A program made the position numbers and the translations under genes. From DATKPC01 sp035524275 (GTDB taxonomy: Bacteria > Pseudomonadota > Gammaproteobacteria > Burkholderiales > Burkholderiaceae_F), in assembly GCA_035524275.1 (NCBI GenBank), contig DATKPC010000002.1, positions 1 to 12,981 on the forward strand: a stretch of DNA of 12,981 nt. Reading direction: 5' to 3'. Within the stretch, counting starts at the first letter, position 1, and every line of letters begins with the position of its first letter. Below the pieces are notes generated by a model that had not been told where the DNA came from, made no database searches, and was given only the letters and a program-made list of their open reading frames with translations. This document shows positions 12,887-12,981 of the stretch, one piece after another.

Positions 12887-12981
12887 TGCGCCAGCCGCGC
12901 CCAGCCGCGCCGGTGCGCGCGTCCGTGCCGACCCCGGCGATCGGCGCGCTGCTTGCGGGCGCGCTGCTGGCCGTCGTGCCG
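12886..12981 (+). CDS. Start of a probable exported or membrane protein, cut by the window edge
   Basis: The ATG at 12886 overlaps the TGA of the DUF1329 gene by one base (TGATG), so the gene belongs to the same operon. Only 32 codons are visible. They give an arginine-containing start MRQPRPAAPVRASV followed by the hydrophobic run AIGALLAGALLAVVP, which reads as a signal peptide or first membrane helix. In comparable DUF1302-DUF1329 loci the next gene is often a YCF48-like beta-propeller or an RND/MMPL exporter; either would fit, but nothing here decides it. A tandem repeat of CCAGCCGCGC (12891-12910) lies in its first codons. Confidence 0.6.
   Translation, partial: MRQPRPAAPVRASVPTPAIGALLAGALLAVVP

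Noticed and set aside
1..12981. CRISPR array, tRNA or rRNA genes, phage or toxin-antitoxin modules
   Set aside because: I saw no regularly spaced repeats, no cloverleaf with a conserved T-loop, and no recognisable proteins of those types.

Overview
The window is GC-rich, densely coded DNA that looks betaproteobacterial. The basis is the arrangement low-molecular-weight phosphatase, then iscR-iscS-iscU-iscA-hscB-hscA-fdx-iscX, protein sequences close to the E. coli Isc proteins residue by residue, and a DUF1302/DUF1329 pair of the kind common in Burkholderiales, Rhodocyclales and pseudomonads. The genus cannot be fixed from the sequence alone.

Region 1 (1-6255) is housekeeping. A phosphatase gene enters from the left edge. 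Its stop codon lies inside the -35 box of a sigma70-like promoter that is overlapped by two tandem IscR type-1-like sites. From there a complete eight-gene iron-sulfur cluster operon runs on the + strand: regulator IscR, cysteine desulfurase IscS, scaffold IscU, A-type carrier IscA, J-protein HscB, Hsp70 HscA, [2Fe-2S] ferredoxin Fdx and the small IscS-binding protein IscX. All diagnostic cysteines and motifs are present.

Region 2 (6256-8587) is a scarred boundary. It holds a 35-codon remnant of an IS630-type transposase N-terminus, a NodD-like LysR regulator on the - strand, and a wrecked GGDEF-EAL cyclic-di-GMP gene with lost motifs, an in-frame stop, deletions and a frameshift. A roughly 40-bp element lies just upstream of lysR and recurs in direct orientation upstream of the next + strand gene, so the two copies flank the wreck. 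I infer that it is the LysR operator.

Region 3 (8588-12981) is a + strand accessory operon: a 19-codon leader ORF overlapping the start of a FAD-dependent monooxygenase-like gene, then a DUF1302 probable outer-membrane barrel, a secreted DUF1329 protein, and the start of another probably exported or membrane protein cut by the right edge. DUF1302/DUF1329 pairs are often found near transport and catabolic genes for hydrophobic compounds such as aromatics or steroids. I infer a LysR-controlled uptake and oxidation system for such a substrate; the substrate is unknown. The most interesting points are the duplicated operator-like element, the leader ORF built on an imperfect tandem duplication, and the altered FAD-site motifs of the oxidoreductase.
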